A stretch of 64,000 nt of DNA from assembly GCF_000230695.2 (NCBI RefSeq), contig NC_020541.1:3720001-3784000 (forward strand), read 5' to 3'. Below are positions 23,478 to 33,444 of the stretch, piece by piece (positions within the stretch are counted from its first letter, which is position 1; the number at the start of each line of letters is the position of its first letter). The stretch comes from Rhodanobacter denitrificans (GTDB lineage Bacteria > Pseudomonadota > Gammaproteobacteria > Xanthomonadales > Rhodanobacteraceae). Under the pieces are notes generated by a model. It was not told the DNA's origin and made no database searches. It saw only the letters and a program-made list of their open reading frames with translations. The position numbers and the translations under genes are program-made.

Positions 23478-24698
23478 ATGCCCAAACCCATCCGCTTCGC
23501 TGCCCACCCCGTCCGCTGCCTGATCTTTGCCGCAGTGCTGGGCTGTCTGGCCGTCACTCCGCTGCAAGCGCGCCAGGACGGCACGAGCCGCAGCGAACAG
23601 GCCGAGGCGAAGCAGAAACTGGCCGAGCTGCGCCACAAAATGGAGGCGCTGGCCAGGGAGCAGGCCGACACGGCGGCCCGCCGCGACAGCGTCAACGCGG
23701 AACTGGCCAGGCAGGCCAACGCACTGGCCGGCGCGGCGCGCGCGGTGCGCCAGACCGATGCCGAGCTGGCGGCCAAGCAGCAGCAGCTGGACCAGCTGCA
23801 ACAGCAGCGCGGCGCGCTGAAGCAGACGCTGGACAGCCAGCGCGCCGCTATCGCCGACCTGCTGCGCGCCACCTACGCGCTCGGCCACGGCTCGGACCTG
23901 CGCCTGTTGCTGGGCGACGAGGACGTGGCGCGCATCGCCCGTGCGCTGGTGTACTCGAAATACTTCCAGCAGGACCGCGTGCAACGCGTGCAGCGGCTGA
24001 TGGCCGACCTGGCCAAGCTGCAGGAGCTGGAGGACGCGATCACCGCCGAGCAGCAGGCGCTGCAGGCGACCCGCGCCCAGCGTGAGCAGCAGGCCGCCGT
24101 GCTGGCCCGGCAACGCGCCGCGCAACAGCAGCTGGCCGCCGAGACCGACGCCCGCTACAAAGACCAGGCGCAGCGGCTGGCCGCGCTGAAGCAGAACGCG
24201 CAATCGCTCAACAACCTGCTCGACAAGCTGCAGAAGGCGATCGACGAAGCCGCCGCGCGCGCCGCCGCCGAACGCGCCGCGACGGTCAGGAAACATCCCG
24301 GCCACCGGCCGCCGCCGGTCGCGGTCGGCGGCGCCGGCGCCAACATCCGCGGCAACCTGCCGTGGCCGGCCAGCGGCGTGGTCAACAGCTACGGCAACGG
24401 TGTGCTGATCAAGGCCGGCGGCGGCAGCGAGATCCATGCCGTGGCACGCGGGCGGGTGATCTACGCCGGCTTCCTGCGCGGTTACGGCATGCTGCTGATC
24501 CTCAACCACGGCAACGGCTGGATGAGCATGTACGGCAACAACGAGAGCCTGCTGCGCGAGGTGGGCGACCAGGTCGAGGCCGGCCAGGCGATCGGCACCG
24601 CCAGTCCGCCCACCGGCGTCAATACCGGGGTCTATTTCGAGCTGCGCAAGGCCGGCAAGCCGGTCGACCCGCGCAGCTGGCTGAGCCAGCGCCGTTGA
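23478..24698 (+). CDS. envC: murein hydrolase activator EnvC (degenerate LytM/M23)
   Basis: A 406-residue exported protein. A signal peptide (about 1-31) is followed by a long coiled coil (about 35-265, rich in A, Q, E, K and R) and a C-terminal LytM domain (about 285-406). In that domain the zinc motifs are lost: the strand reads NHGNGWMSMYGNNE, where active M23 enzymes have a second histidine pair, as in E. coli EnvC. EnvC activates the septal amidases AmiA/AmiB and is itself recruited by FtsEX. FtsEX is encoded about 5 kb away here. It is followed in the same direction by the C-terminal protease. Confidence 0.9.
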   Translation: MPKPIRFAAHPVRCLIFAAVLGCLAVTPLQARQDGTSRSEQAEAKQKLAELRHKMEALAREQADTAARRDSVNAELARQANALAGAARAVRQTDAELAAKQQQLDQLQQQRGALKQTLDSQRAAIADLLRATYALGHGSDLRLLLGDEDVARIARALVYSKYFQQDRVQRVQRLMADLAKLQELEDAITAEQQALQATRAQREQQAAVLARQRAAQQQLAAETDARYKDQAQRLAALKQNAQSLNNLLDKLQKAIDEAAARAAAERAATVRKHPGHRPPPVAVGGAGANIRGNLPWPASGVVNSYGNGVLIKAGGGSEIHAVARGRVIYAGFLRGYGMLLILNHGNGWMSMYGNNESLLREVGDQVEAGQAIGTASPPTGVNTGVYFELRKAGKPVDPRSWLSQRR

Positions 24699-24829
24699 CG
24701 CGACCGCCGCCGCATCGCAGGCTAGCAACGAGTTAACGCTGAATTACCCCGGCATCTGGTTGTCTCATGCCTGACCACTTTTTCCGTCGCGCTCCGGCGC
24801 GGCGTTGCCTGCTGCACGGAGTCACACGC

Positions 24830-26233
24830 ATGCGTCTTTCCCCTTCTAGCCCGCCGATCGGCATGGCGGTCCTGCTGCTGGCCGTTCCGTTCCTGCTCGC
24901 CGCGCCGGATGCCCGCGCGCAGAGCGCACCGGCGGCTGCCGCCAGCGTGGCGGCGCCGCCGGTCGACCTGCCGGCCACCACCAGCAGCGCCGACGCGCCT
25001 GCCGGCGCCCGTTCCGCCAACCAGGTGGATCTTGACGACATCCGCAACTTCAGCCGCGTCTACGAGGTGGTGCGCCAGGCCTATGTGGAGAAGGTTGACG
25101 ACAAGACCCTGATGAAGGCCGCCATCACCGGCATGCTCAGCGGCCTGGATCCGCACAGCGAATACCTGGACAAGGACGGCCTGACCCAGCTCAGCGAGGA
25201 CACCACCGGCGAGTACAGCGGCCTCGGCATCGAGGTGCTGCAGGTCGACGGCGGCCTGCGCATCGTCTCGCCGATCGACGACACCCCGGCGGCGCGCGCC
25301 GGCATCAAGCCGGGCGACAGCATCGTCAAGATCAACGGCAGCGTGGTCGACGCGCAGAACGTGGACGAGATGTTCAAGCAGCTGCGCGGCAAGCCGGGCA
25401 GCAAGATCGACCTGACCATCGTGCACCCGAACAGCGACAAGCTGATCGACCTGCACCTGGTGCGCGAGAACATCTCGGTCAGCAGCGTCAAGGTGCGCGA
25501 GCTGGAGCCGGGCTACGCCTACGTGCGGATCAGCCAGTTCCAGGAGGACACTGCCGGCGACCTGGAGAAGAAGCTGGGCCAGCTGATCGCCGAGCACGGG
25601 GCGCCGAAGGGCGCCGTGCTCGACCTGCGCAACAATCCGGGCGGCCTGCTCACCGCGGCGGTGGGCGTCAGCGACGACTTCCTCGATGCCGGCACCATCG
25701 TCACCACCCGTGGCCGGCTGCAGGACGCGAACATGAGCTTCAAGGCCCACCCCGGCGACCAGCTCGGCGGCGCGCCGATGATCGTGCTGACCAACAACGG
25801 CACCGCCTCGGCCGCCGAGATCGTCTCCGGCGCGTTGAAGGACAACCACCGTGCGCTGACCATGGGCCAGCGCACGTTCGGCAAGGGCGTGGTGCAGACC
25901 GTGCTGCCGCTGGACGCCGACCACGCGGTGAAGATCACCACCGCGCGCTACTACACGCCGAACGGCACCTCGATCCAGGCCGAAGGGATCAAGCCCGACA
26001 TCGCGCTGGCCGACCTCACCGTGAACGAATCCGACCGCGGGCCGGTGCTGATCAGCTCGGAGGCCGACCTGCCGAACCACCTGGCCAACGAGAACGCCAA
26101 GGCCGGCGCCGACATCAACAACGACGGCAGCGCCGACGACGCCAAGCTGGCCACCAGCGACTACGCGCTGTCGCAGGCGCTGAACGTGCTCAAGGGCATG
26201 GCGCTGCGCCAGCCTGCCGCCGTGCGGCGCTGA
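24830..26233 (+). CDS. S41 family C-terminal processing protease
   Basis: A 467-residue exported protease of the CtpA/Prc family. A signal peptide (about 1-30) is followed by an N-terminal helical region with GMLSGLDPHSEYLD, a PDZ domain (about 95-180, GLGIEV...AGIKPGDSI), and the S41 catalytic core. The nucleophile is Ser327 in GTASAAE and the general base Lys352 in FGKG, with the 25-residue spacing usual in Prc. Such enzymes trim envelope proteins and peptidoglycan hydrolases. The ATG at 24830 follows CGGAG. Placement after envC is common and fits a role in cell-wall turnover. Confidence 0.93.
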   Translation: MRLSPSSPPIGMAVLLLAVPFLLAAPDARAQSAPAAAASVAAPPVDLPATTSSADAPAGARSANQVDLDDIRNFSRVYEVVRQAYVEKVDDKTLMKAAITGMLSGLDPHSEYLDKDGLTQLSEDTTGEYSGLGIEVLQVDGGLRIVSPIDDTPAARAGIKPGDSIVKINGSVVDAQNVDEMFKQLRGKPGSKIDLTIVHPNSDKLIDLHLVRENISVSSVKVRELEPGYAYVRISQFQEDTAGDLEKKLGQLIAEHGAPKGAVLDLRNNPGGLLTAAVGVSDDFLDAGTIVTTRGRLQDANMSFKAHPGDQLGGAPMIVLTNNGTASAAEIVSGALKDNHRALTMGQRTFGKGVVQTVLPLDADHAVKITTARYYTPNGTSIQAEGIKPDIALADLTVNESDRGPVLISSEADLPNHLANENAKAGADINNDGSADDAKLATSDYALSQALNVLKGMALRQPAAVRR

Positions 26234-26259
26234 ACCGACGCCTCACCCCGTGCAGACAC

Positions 26260-26287
26260 GAAAACGGCCCCGTGCGGGGCCGTTTTC
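26260..26287. terminator. bidirectional intrinsic terminator
   Basis: A perfect 12-bp stem (GAAAACGGCCCC / GGGGCCGTTTTC) with a GTGC loop lies between the convergent protease and rpoH genes. The A-run and T-run on the two sides let it serve both strands. Confidence 0.9.
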
Positions 26288-26308
26288 GGTCGAGCCGTGA
26301 TGCGCTGT

Positions 26309-27175
<867 letters not shown>

Positions 27176-27204
27176 GGGTGGAACCTCCTGAACGACGTCA
27201 AAGT

Positions 27205-27231
27205 TTAGCACTCGGATGGTTTGAGTGCTAA
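27205..27231. promoter_or_regulatory. CIRCE operator (HrcA site) upstream of rpoH
   Basis: The 27-bp sequence is TTAGCACTC, nine bases, GAGTGCTAA, which is an exact match to the CIRCE consensus. It ends 30 bases upstream of the rpoH ATG. HrcA binds CIRCE and represses chaperone operons until GroEL is titrated by unfolded protein. The site overlaps the -10 region of a candidate sigma-E promoter. Confidence 0.93.
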
Positions 27232-27247
27232 AGCGCGAGTTGGTTCC
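27220..27247 (-). promoter_or_regulatory. candidate sigma-E promoter of rpoH
   Basis: On the minus strand GGAACCA (27247-27241), 15 bases, then CTCAAA (27225-27220) resembles the sigma-E pattern GGAACTT-N15-GTCAAA. The predicted start is near 27213, about 38 bases before the ATG. The -10 lies inside the CIRCE operator, so HrcA bound there would block it. Confidence 0.5.
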
Positions 27248-27331
27248 GCGCTTTTGTAAACTGAATGGTACAGATATTTGTCACCCTTGTCCAGCGCCCC
27301 ACCCCGCCGGCAAAGACTACCGACACGGCCT

Positions 27332-28054
27332 TCAAGCGGGCGTGAAACCGTCCCCCAGCGCGGCGCGAGGCGGCAGCGACCAGTCGATCGGCGCCTGGCC
27401 GTGCGCTTCCAGATAGCGGTTCGCCGCGGAAAAATGTCCGCAGCCGAGGAAGCCGCGGTGCGCCGACAGTGGCGAGGGGTGCACGCTCTTCAGCACACAG
27501 TGCTTGCGAGTGTCGATCAGTTGCCCCTTGCGCTGGGCGTAGCTGCCCCACAGCAGGAACACGAGGCCTTCGTGCTCGCGGCCCAGCGCGTCGATCGCCG
27601 CGTCGGTGAAGCCTTCCCAGCCCTTGCCCTGGTGCGAGCCGGCGCGGCCTTCCTCCACCGTCAGCACGCTGTTGAGCAAGAGCACGCCGCGGTCGGCCCA
27701 CGGCGTGAGGCAGCCGTGGTCGGGGCGCGCAATGTCGAGGTCGCGCTGGATTTCCTTGAAGATGTTTTCCAGCGACGGCGGCACCCGCACGCCGGGGCGC
27801 ACCGAGAAGCACAGGCCGTGCGCCTGGCCGGGGCCGTGGTACGGATCCTGGCCCAGGATCACCACCCGCACCGCGTCGAACGGGGTGTGCGCGAACGCGG
27901 CGAAGATCTCCGGACCGGGCGGATAGATCCGCTTGCCGGCCTGCTTCTCCGCGCGCAGGAACGCCGCCAGCGCCTGCATCTCCGGGCGCACGAGGTAGTC
28001 GCCGATGCGCGCCTTCCACGACGGTTCCAGCCGGATCTGCGCCGCGTCGCTCAT
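27332..28054 (-). CDS. ung: uracil-DNA glycosylase (family 1)
   Basis: A 240-residue enzyme that removes uracil from DNA for base excision repair. The water-activating motif [13 protein letters not shown] carries Asp70 and the catalytic loop [10 protein letters not shown] carries His192, both at positions typical of family 1. [12 protein letters not shown] provides the uracil-recognition asparagine. The ATG at 28054 overlaps the stop of the upstream response regulator (TCA at 28051-28053), so the two are translationally coupled. Nothing unusual is seen in the enzyme itself. Confidence 0.96.
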   Translation of the reverse strand: MSDAAQIRLEPSWKARIGDYLVRPEMQALAAFLRAEKQAGKRIYPPGPEIFAAFAHTPFDAVRVVILGQDPYHGPGQAHGLCFSVRPGVRVPPSLENIFKEIQRDLDIARPDHGCLTPWADRGVLLLNSVLTVEEGRAGSHQGKGWEGFTDAAIDALGREHEGLVFLLWGSYAQRKGQLIDTRKHCVLKSVHPSPLSAHRGFLGCGHFSAANRYLEAHGQAPIDWSLPPRAALGDGFTPA

Positions 28055-28893
28055 GCCCCGGCGGCGTGTTCGCGCAGGTGCCTGGCCACGCGCAGCTGGA
28101 ACAGCAGCTTGGTCACCAGCAGTTTTTCCTCGACCGGCTTCTCGACCAGGTCGTTGGCGCCGGCCTTGATCAGCGCAGCCTGGTTGGCCGGGTTCTCGTC
28201 GCCGGTCATCACCAGCACCGGCAGCCGGCCCTTGCCGTAGCCGAACTCGCCGCGGACGTGCTTGAGCAGGTCGCCGCCAGTGAGCTCGCCCTTCAGGCTG
28301 ACGTCGGTGAGCACCACGTCGGCGCCCACCTCGCCTTGCGCCCGCGAGGTTTCCAGCAGGGCCAGCGCATCTTCCACGCTGACCACGTGGCGCACGGTGA
28401 GACCGATCTTCTCCAGCATGCGGCGCGTCGCCAGCGCCACCACGCGGCTGTCCTCGACGTACAGCACCACGCCCTCGGCGGTGGCGTCCGGCCGCACGTA
28501 GCCGCGAATGAATTCGGCCAGCGCCTGGAAGCCGAGCGCCTTGTCGAAGTAGTCGGTGACGTGCTCGCCCAGCGAGCGGCTGTGCAGGCGCCCCTCGACG
28601 TCGCCGGACACCACCACGATCGGCACGTACGCCTGCGGCGCCGACTCGCGCACGAAGCGCGCCAGCTCCAGCCCGTCCATGTCCGGCAGGCGCAGCGCGA
28701 CGGTGATGAAGTCGAACACGCCCTCGCCGAGCACCTGCTGCGCCTCCGCACCGCTGCCGCAGCCGACCACCTCGACCCCGGGCAGCTCGGCCTGCAGCAC
28801 GCGGGTGATCAACTGGCGCACCACGCGCGAGCCGTCGACCACCAGCACCCGCGGTGCATCGGTCAGCAGACGGCCGCTGATATTCGTACTCAT
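28051..28893 (-). CDS. response regulator with two receiver domains, the first degenerate
   Basis: A 280-residue protein made of two CheY-like receiver domains (about 14-135 and 141-270) with no output domain. In the second the phosphorylation set is intact: Glu147/Asp148, Asp197 and Lys252. In the first, the acceptor position is Ala66 ([11 protein letters not shown]) and one of the acidic pair is Gly21, while Asp20 and Lys118 remain, so it probably cannot be phosphorylated. Such proteins often act as phosphate sinks or protein-interaction adaptors. No histidine kinase is nearby. The stop overlaps the ung start. Confidence 0.87.
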   Translation of the reverse strand: MSTNISGRLLTDAPRVLVVDGSRVVRQLITRVLQAELPGVEVVGCGSGAEAQQVLGEGVFDFITVALRLPDMDGLELARFVRESAPQAYVPIVVVSGDVEGRLHSRSLGEHVTDYFDKALGFQALAEFIRGYVRPDATAEGVVLYVEDSRVVALATRRMLEKIGLTVRHVVSVEDALALLETSRAQGEVGADVVLTDVSLKGELTGGDLLKHVRGEFGYGKGRLPVLVMTGDENPANQAALIKAGANDLVEKPVEEKLLVTKLLFQLRVARHLREHAAGA

Positions 28894-29033
28894 GGCTTAA
28901 CTTACCCACCCGACTCGTGGCCGTCCTTCGCCGATGGACCTGCGGGTGCGTCCCCTGCACCCGTCGCAAATGGGGATAGTGCACCGGAGCGGGCACCGAC
29001 GGCTGCGATTCACGTCACCCCGGCGCAAGGCCG

Positions 29034-30014
29034 TCATGCCGCCCGGCGCAATTGCCACGCGCTGACCAACCGCGCGCCGAGCCAGCCCAGCGCCGCGGCG
29101 ACCAGCGGCACCGCCAGCAGCAGCCACAACGGCAGGCCGCCGATGTGGAGCTTGCCGTCATAGGCCTGGCTCAGCTGCGCCACCGGCGCGGCCAGCGCCA
29201 GCTCGATCGCCACCGCCAGCAACGCGGCCAGGACGCCGCTGAACAAGCCATACCAGATCCCCGCGTACAGGTAGGGCCGGCGCACGAACGCGCCACTGGC
29301 GCCGACCAGCAGCAGCACGCCGATCTCCTCGCTGCGGCTGGCGATGTCCACCCGGATCGTGTTGCCGACCACCAGCAGCGCCGCCAGCGCCAGCAGCGAA
29401 GCCAGCACCAGCACCACGCGGTTGCCCACGCCGAGCAAGGCATCCAGCCGCTGCCGCCAGCTGCCGCTGTCCTGCACCAGTTCGACGCTGCGCAACGTGC
29501 GCACGTCGGCCACCAGCTGCTCCAGCGCGTGCGCATCCACGCCGGCGCGCGGCTGCAGCTGCAGCACGTACGGCAACGGGTTGGCGTCCAGCGTCTGCAG
29601 CGCACCGGAGAAGCCCTGCATCTGCGCCAGCTCGTCCATGCCCTGCTGCGGCGTCTTCACCGTCACCGCGGCCACTTCGGGGCGGTCGCCCAGTTGTCTG
29701 GCAAGCAGTTGCGCCTGTGGCGCGGTCTGGCCCGGCTGCAGGAACACGCTGATCGCCTGGCTCTGGCCCAGCGCGTTGCCGAGCTGCTGCACGTTGCCCA
29801 GCAGCAGGTAGAACGCCAGCGGCAAGGCCAGCGCCAGGCCCATCACCGCGATGGTGAGCAGGCTGCCGAACGGACGCGCGGCGAGCCGGCGCAGGCTCGA
29901 CCCCGCGCTCCAGCGGTGGTGTTCCTGCCAGCTGGCGAAGCGGTTGCCGCGGCTGTGGACGTTGCGCGGCGGCGCATCCGCCGGCACGTGCAGGGTCTCG
30001 GTCGACGTGTTCAC
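29034..30014 (-). CDS. ftsX: cell division protein FtsX
   Basis: A 326-residue membrane protein with the FtsX layout: cytoplasmic N-terminus, first helix at about 63-85 (SLLTIAVMGLALALPLAFYL), an extracytoplasmic domain of about 115 residues, then three helices. It pairs with the FtsE ATPase and transmits ATP-driven changes to EnvC and the septal amidases. The GTG at 30014 overlaps the ftsE stop and follows AGGAGGTG, which sets the start. The open frame continues upstream only as an overlap with ftsE. Confidence 0.93.
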   Translation of the reverse strand: MNTSTETLHVPADAPPRNVHSRGNRFASWQEHHRWSAGSSLRRLAARPFGSLLTIAVMGLALALPLAFYLLLGNVQQLGNALGQSQAISVFLQPGQTAPQAQLLARQLGDRPEVAAVTVKTPQQGMDELAQMQGFSGALQTLDANPLPYVLQLQPRAGVDAHALEQLVADVRTLRSVELVQDSGSWRQRLDALLGVGNRVVLVLASLLALAALLVVGNTIRVDIASRSEEIGVLLLVGASGAFVRRPYLYAGIWYGLFSGVLAALLAVAIELALAAPVAQLSQAYDGKLHIGGLPLWLLLAVPLVAAALGWLGARLVSAWQLRRAA

Positions 30015-30688
30015 AGCACCTCCTGCGCGGCCAGGTCGGCCACCAGGCGGCCGTGATCCAGCACGATCACGCGCTTCTTCATGCGCTTGATCAGCGGCAG
30101 GTCGTGGCTGGCGATCAGCACGGTGGTGCCGACCTGCTGGAACTCGCCGAACAGGCCCATGATCTCCACCGCCAGCTGCGGGTCGAGGTTGCCGGTGGGC
30201 TCGTCGGCGATCAGCAGCGCGGGGCGCGCCACGATCGCGCGGGCGATGCCGACGCGCTGCTGCTCGCCGGTGGACAGGGTGGCCGGCAACTGCCGCTCGT
30301 AGGCGAGCAGGCCGACTTTCTCCAACGCCGCGCGTACGCGCCGGGCACGCTCGGCGCGGGCGATGCCGCCGATCACCAGCGGCAGCTCGACGTTGGCGAA
30401 CACGCTGCGATCCAGCAGCAGGCGATGGTCCTGGAACACCATGCCGAGATGCCGACGCCACTTCGGGATGCCGCTGTGGCGGATCTTCGCCAGACTCTTG
30501 CCGTCCACGCTGATGGTGCCGTGCGAGGGCCGCTCGATCAGCCCCAGCAGCTTGAGCAGGGTGCTCTTGCCGGCGCCGGAATGGCCGGTGACGAAGGCCA
30601 TCTCGCCGGTCGGCACCTCGAACGAAAGCTGCGAGAGCGCCTCATGGCCGCCTTCGTAGCGCTTGCTGACTTGGTCGAAATGGATCAC
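30011..30688 (-). CDS. ftsE: cell division ATP-binding protein FtsE
   Basis: A 225-residue ABC ATPase. Walker A GHSGAGKST and Walker B LLIADEPTGNLDP are present, and the signature reads LSTGEQQRVGIARA, with Thr replacing the usual second glycine-side residue of LSGGE. The GTG at 30688 starts VIHFDQVSKRY, the standard FtsE opening. The upstream extension of the frame is arginine-rich and unlikely to be translated. It forms an operon with ftsX through a GTGA overlap. Confidence 0.94.
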   Translation of the reverse strand: MIHFDQVSKRYEGGHEALSQLSFEVPTGEMAFVTGHSGAGKSTLLKLLGLIERPSHGTISVDGKSLAKIRHSGIPKWRRHLGMVFQDHRLLLDRSVFANVELPLVIGGIARAERARRVRAALEKVGLLAYERQLPATLSTGEQQRVGIARAIVARPALLIADEPTGNLDPQLAVEIMGLFGEFQQVGTTVLIASHDLPLIKRMKKRVIVLDHGRLVADLAAQEVL

Positions 30689-30799
30689 CGCGCGTCCCCG
30701 AGCCTGCGTTTCGTCGTATCCGCGCAAGGATAAGGGAAGCCGGCCGCAAGATGCGGACTTCCCTGACCGCCGCGGGCCAACCCGCGGCGGTCGCGGCAC

Positions 30800-32548
30800 T
30801 CAGCGGCCGGTGAACAGCCGGGTCAGGCGACGGAACAGGCTCGGCTTCTTCGGATGGGCGTGCTCGCTGGGCTTGCCCGAAGTCACCGCGACCTGCCGCG
30901 ACGGCCGGCTGTGGCCGCTGCCCGCGGACTCGGCCGCGTTGCGCTCGCGGGGCGGGCGACGCTCGCCGCGCGGTGCGCGATTGCCTTCGGCGACCGCGGG
31001 CTGGTGGCCGGTCGTCTCGACGCCATCGGTCGGCGCGCCTTCACGGCGACGATTGCGGCCGCCGCGACGGCGCCGCGGCTTGCGCGTCCCTTCGGCGGCC
31101 GGACCGGCATCTGCCCGCGGTGCCGCCTCGGTCTTGTGCACGCCCTCGACGGCCGGCTGTTCGGCGGCGGTGACACGGCCGTCGGCCAGCTCCGGCTTGC
31201 GCTCGCGCGGCGGACGCGCGGCGCCGCGGCTGCTTCCGCTGCGCTCGCCGCTGCGACCCGGGGCGCCGCTGCGGCGCGGCTTCTCGCCCGGCCGCGGCGC
31301 CACCACGTCGCCAAACGCGGCGCTGTCGGCGGCGGCGTTGGCGGCGAACTCGGGGTCGATCGCGTGCGGCTTCGGCATCACCAGCAGCTCCGGCTCCATC
31401 GCGCCGACCGGGATGCTCTGGCCGATGTAGGTCTCGATGTCCGGCAGGCTCATCGCGTACAGGTCGCAGGCGAAGCTGATCGCGTCGCCCTCGGCGCCGA
31501 GCCGCGCGGTGCGGCCGATGCGATGCACGTAGTCCTCGGCTTCGTGCGGCAGGTCGTAGTTGAAGACGTGGCTGACCGCCGGGATGTGCAGGCCGCGCGC
31601 GGCCACGTCGGTGGCCACCAGGATGTCGAGCTGGCCGTCCTGGAAGCGCTGCAGCAGCTTCTGCCGCTTCAGCTGCGGCACGTCGCCGGAGATCGCGCCG
31701 ACCCGGCAGCCATGGCGCTTGACCCGCTCGGTGACGCGCTCGGCGGCAGCCTTGGTGTTGACGAAGATGATGCTGCGCGACGGCTTGTGCCGGTCGATCA
31801 GGTTCAGCAGCAGCGGCATCTTCTCTTCCTTGGCCGGGAAGTAGACGACCTGGCGCACCTTGTCGGCAGTGACGTGGTCGCTCTCCACCACCAGCTTCTC
31901 GGCCTCGTGCATGTGCTCGTAGGCCAGCTCCAGCACGCGGTGGCTCAAGGTGGCGGAGAACAGCAGCACTTGGCGCTGCTCGCGCGGCGGCAGCTTGCGG
32001 AAAATGAAGCGCACGTCCTTGATGAAGCCGAGGTCGAACATGCGGTCGGCCTCGTCGATCACCATCACCTCGACGCTGTTGAGGCTGAACACGCCCTGCT
32101 TGTGGTAGTCGAGCAGTCGGCCCGGGGTGGCGATGATGATGTCGCAGCCGTCCTTCAGCTGCTGGCGCTGCTTGTCGTAGTCGACGCCGCCGTAGATCAG
32201 CGCGCTGCGCAGGCCGGTGTGGCGGCCGATCGCCTTGGCGTCCTTCTCGATCTGGATGGCCAGCTCGCGGGTGGGCGCGATCACCAGCGCGCGCGGGTCG
32301 CTGTCCTTGCGCTCGGCCACCGCCGGGGTGGTCAGCAGGTGGTTCATCAGCGCGACCAGGAAGGCGCAGGTCTTGCCGGTGCCGGTCTGCGCCTGGCCGG
32401 CAACGTCGCGCCCGGCCAGCGCTAGCGGCAGAGTCATTTCCTGGATCGGCGTGCAGCGGGTGAAACCGCTGTCGTCCAGACCCTGCTGCAGCAGCGGATG
32501 AAGATCGAAGTTGGCGAAGAAGGTGTCGGTGAGTACGGTTTGTGACAT
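30800..32548 (-). CDS. rhlB: ATP-dependent RNA helicase RhlB
   Basis: A 582-residue DEAD-box helicase. The Q-motif region [12 protein letters not shown] is followed by [31 protein letters not shown] and [10 protein letters not shown]. After about residue 400 comes a long basic, disordered tail rich in R, G, E and P, which in this family helps bind RNA and RNase E. RhlB is the helicase of the RNA degradosome. The ATG at 32548 begins [20 protein letters not shown], as in Xanthomonas RhlB. It is divergent from trxA. Confidence 0.94.
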   Translation of the reverse strand: MSQTVLTDTFFANFDLHPLLQQGLDDSGFTRCTPIQEMTLPLALAGRDVAGQAQTGTGKTCAFLVALMNHLLTTPAVAERKDSDPRALVIAPTRELAIQIEKDAKAIGRHTGLRSALIYGGVDYDKQRQQLKDGCDIIIATPGRLLDYHKQGVFSLNSVEVMVIDEADRMFDLGFIKDVRFIFRKLPPREQRQVLLFSATLSHRVLELAYEHMHEAEKLVVESDHVTADKVRQVVYFPAKEEKMPLLLNLIDRHKPSRSIIFVNTKAAAERVTERVKRHGCRVGAISGDVPQLKRQKLLQRFQDGQLDILVATDVAARGLHIPAVSHVFNYDLPHEAEDYVHRIGRTARLGAEGDAISFACDLYAMSLPDIETYIGQSIPVGAMEPELLVMPKPHAIDPEFAANAAADSAAFGDVVAPRPGEKPRRSGAPGRSGERSGSSRGAARPPRERKPELADGRVTAAEQPAVEGVHKTEAAPRADAGPAAEGTRKPRRRRGGRNRRREGAPTDGVETTGHQPAVAEGNRAPRGERRPPRERNAAESAGSGHSRPSRQVAVTSGKPSEHAHPKKPSLFRRLTRLFTGR

Positions 32549-32744
32549 ATGCGGATGGTTGACCTTGCCTGACGGCGGCGTGATGCGCTGCACCCGTTTC
32601 AGCGGCCGGGGTTCGGCGCGAAACGGTGCAGGACGGGGTGCGCGTGGCGCAGCGAAGCGTTCAATCCCGGGGTCGGCAAGGTCGCGCCGCGGCGTGCGAC
32701 GCCGGATTTGACGGCGGTCCGACGGGCGGCTTGAACGGCCGCCC

Positions 32745-32773
32745 TTGAATCGTGCCCGGAGTTGCGCTGGAAT
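32745..32773 (+). promoter_or_regulatory. candidate promoter for trxA
   Basis: TTGAAT (32745-32750) and TGGAAT (32768-32773) are separated by 17 bases and match four of six positions each of the sigma-70 consensus. They would start a message near 32780 with a 150-base leader. The 382-base rhlB-trxA gap contains no gene that I can support. Confidence 0.3.
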
Positions 32774-32930
32774 GAGAACTCGCCGCCCTCTTCCTGCCCA
32801 ACCCGCGCTTCGTGGGCGCCTGAGTGTAGCCGATGACGGGCCCGCCCGTCGTCACTCCTTGTTTTTCGGCCCCGGCCACCCCATTGTTTTCCACCTGCCA
32901 GTTCTGGCCCCCCAGCCACGGAGATCCCCG

Positions 32931-33257
32931 GTGAGCGACCTGATTACCCATGTGAACGACGACGCCTTCGACGAGCAGGTGCTCAAATCCGAAACCCCGG
33001 TGCTGCTGGATTTCTGGGCGGAATGGTGCGGCCCGTGCAAGGCCATCGCGCCGATGCTGGACGAGCTGGCACAGCAGTATCAGGGCAAGCTGCGCGTGGT
33101 GAAGGTGAACATCGACCAGAACCAGCAGACCCCGCGCGCCTATGGCGTGCGCGGCATCCCGACCCTGATGGTGTTCAAGAACGGCAAGGTCGAGGCGACC
33201 CAGATCGGTGCCGTCAGCAAGGGCCAGCTGACCCAGATGATCGACAAGGCCATCTGA
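32931..33257 (+). CDS. trxA: thioredoxin 1
   Basis: A 108-residue thioredoxin with the redox motif WCGPC (Cys33, Cys36) and the cis-proline loop [12 protein letters not shown]. It reduces protein disulfides, ribonucleotide reductase and others in the cytoplasm. The GTG at 32931 follows CACGGAG and starts VSDLITHV, which matches the family. The earlier in-frame ATG would add 62 unlikely residues. The trxA-rho order next to rhlB is characteristic of this bacterial group. Confidence 0.96.
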   Translation: MSDLITHVNDDAFDEQVLKSETPVLLDFWAEWCGPCKAIAPMLDELAQQYQGKLRVVKVNIDQNQQTPRAYGVRGIPTLMVFKNGKVEATQIGAVSKGQLTQMIDKAI

Positions 33258-33319
33258 CCCCTTCGTTGCACACCCGCTGCCCGCCGCCTGCCCGGCCCCG
33301 TCCGGCAGGTTGGCGAGGC

Positions 33320-33349
33320 TTTACGCCGGCACGCGGCGGGTGCTAGATT
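33320..33349 (+). promoter_or_regulatory. candidate promoter for rho
   Basis: TTTACG (33320-33325), 18 bases, then TAGATT (33344-33349) preceded by TGC, which is an extended -10. It would start near 33356 and give an 88-base leader before rho. Confidence 0.45.
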
Positions 33350-33444
33350 CATCGCGTCCGTCGGGACAGTCCTGTCCCCTTGCGCCTGCCGCGCGACGCA
33401 CACCCTCCCTCCTGCAATTCAACGGCGCCCCGCGAGGATTGCCC

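Noticed and set aside
30973..31440. Long frames in the region encoding the RhlB tail.
   Set aside because: They arise from the arginine/glycine-rich tail of rhlB read in other frames; none has a start with support.
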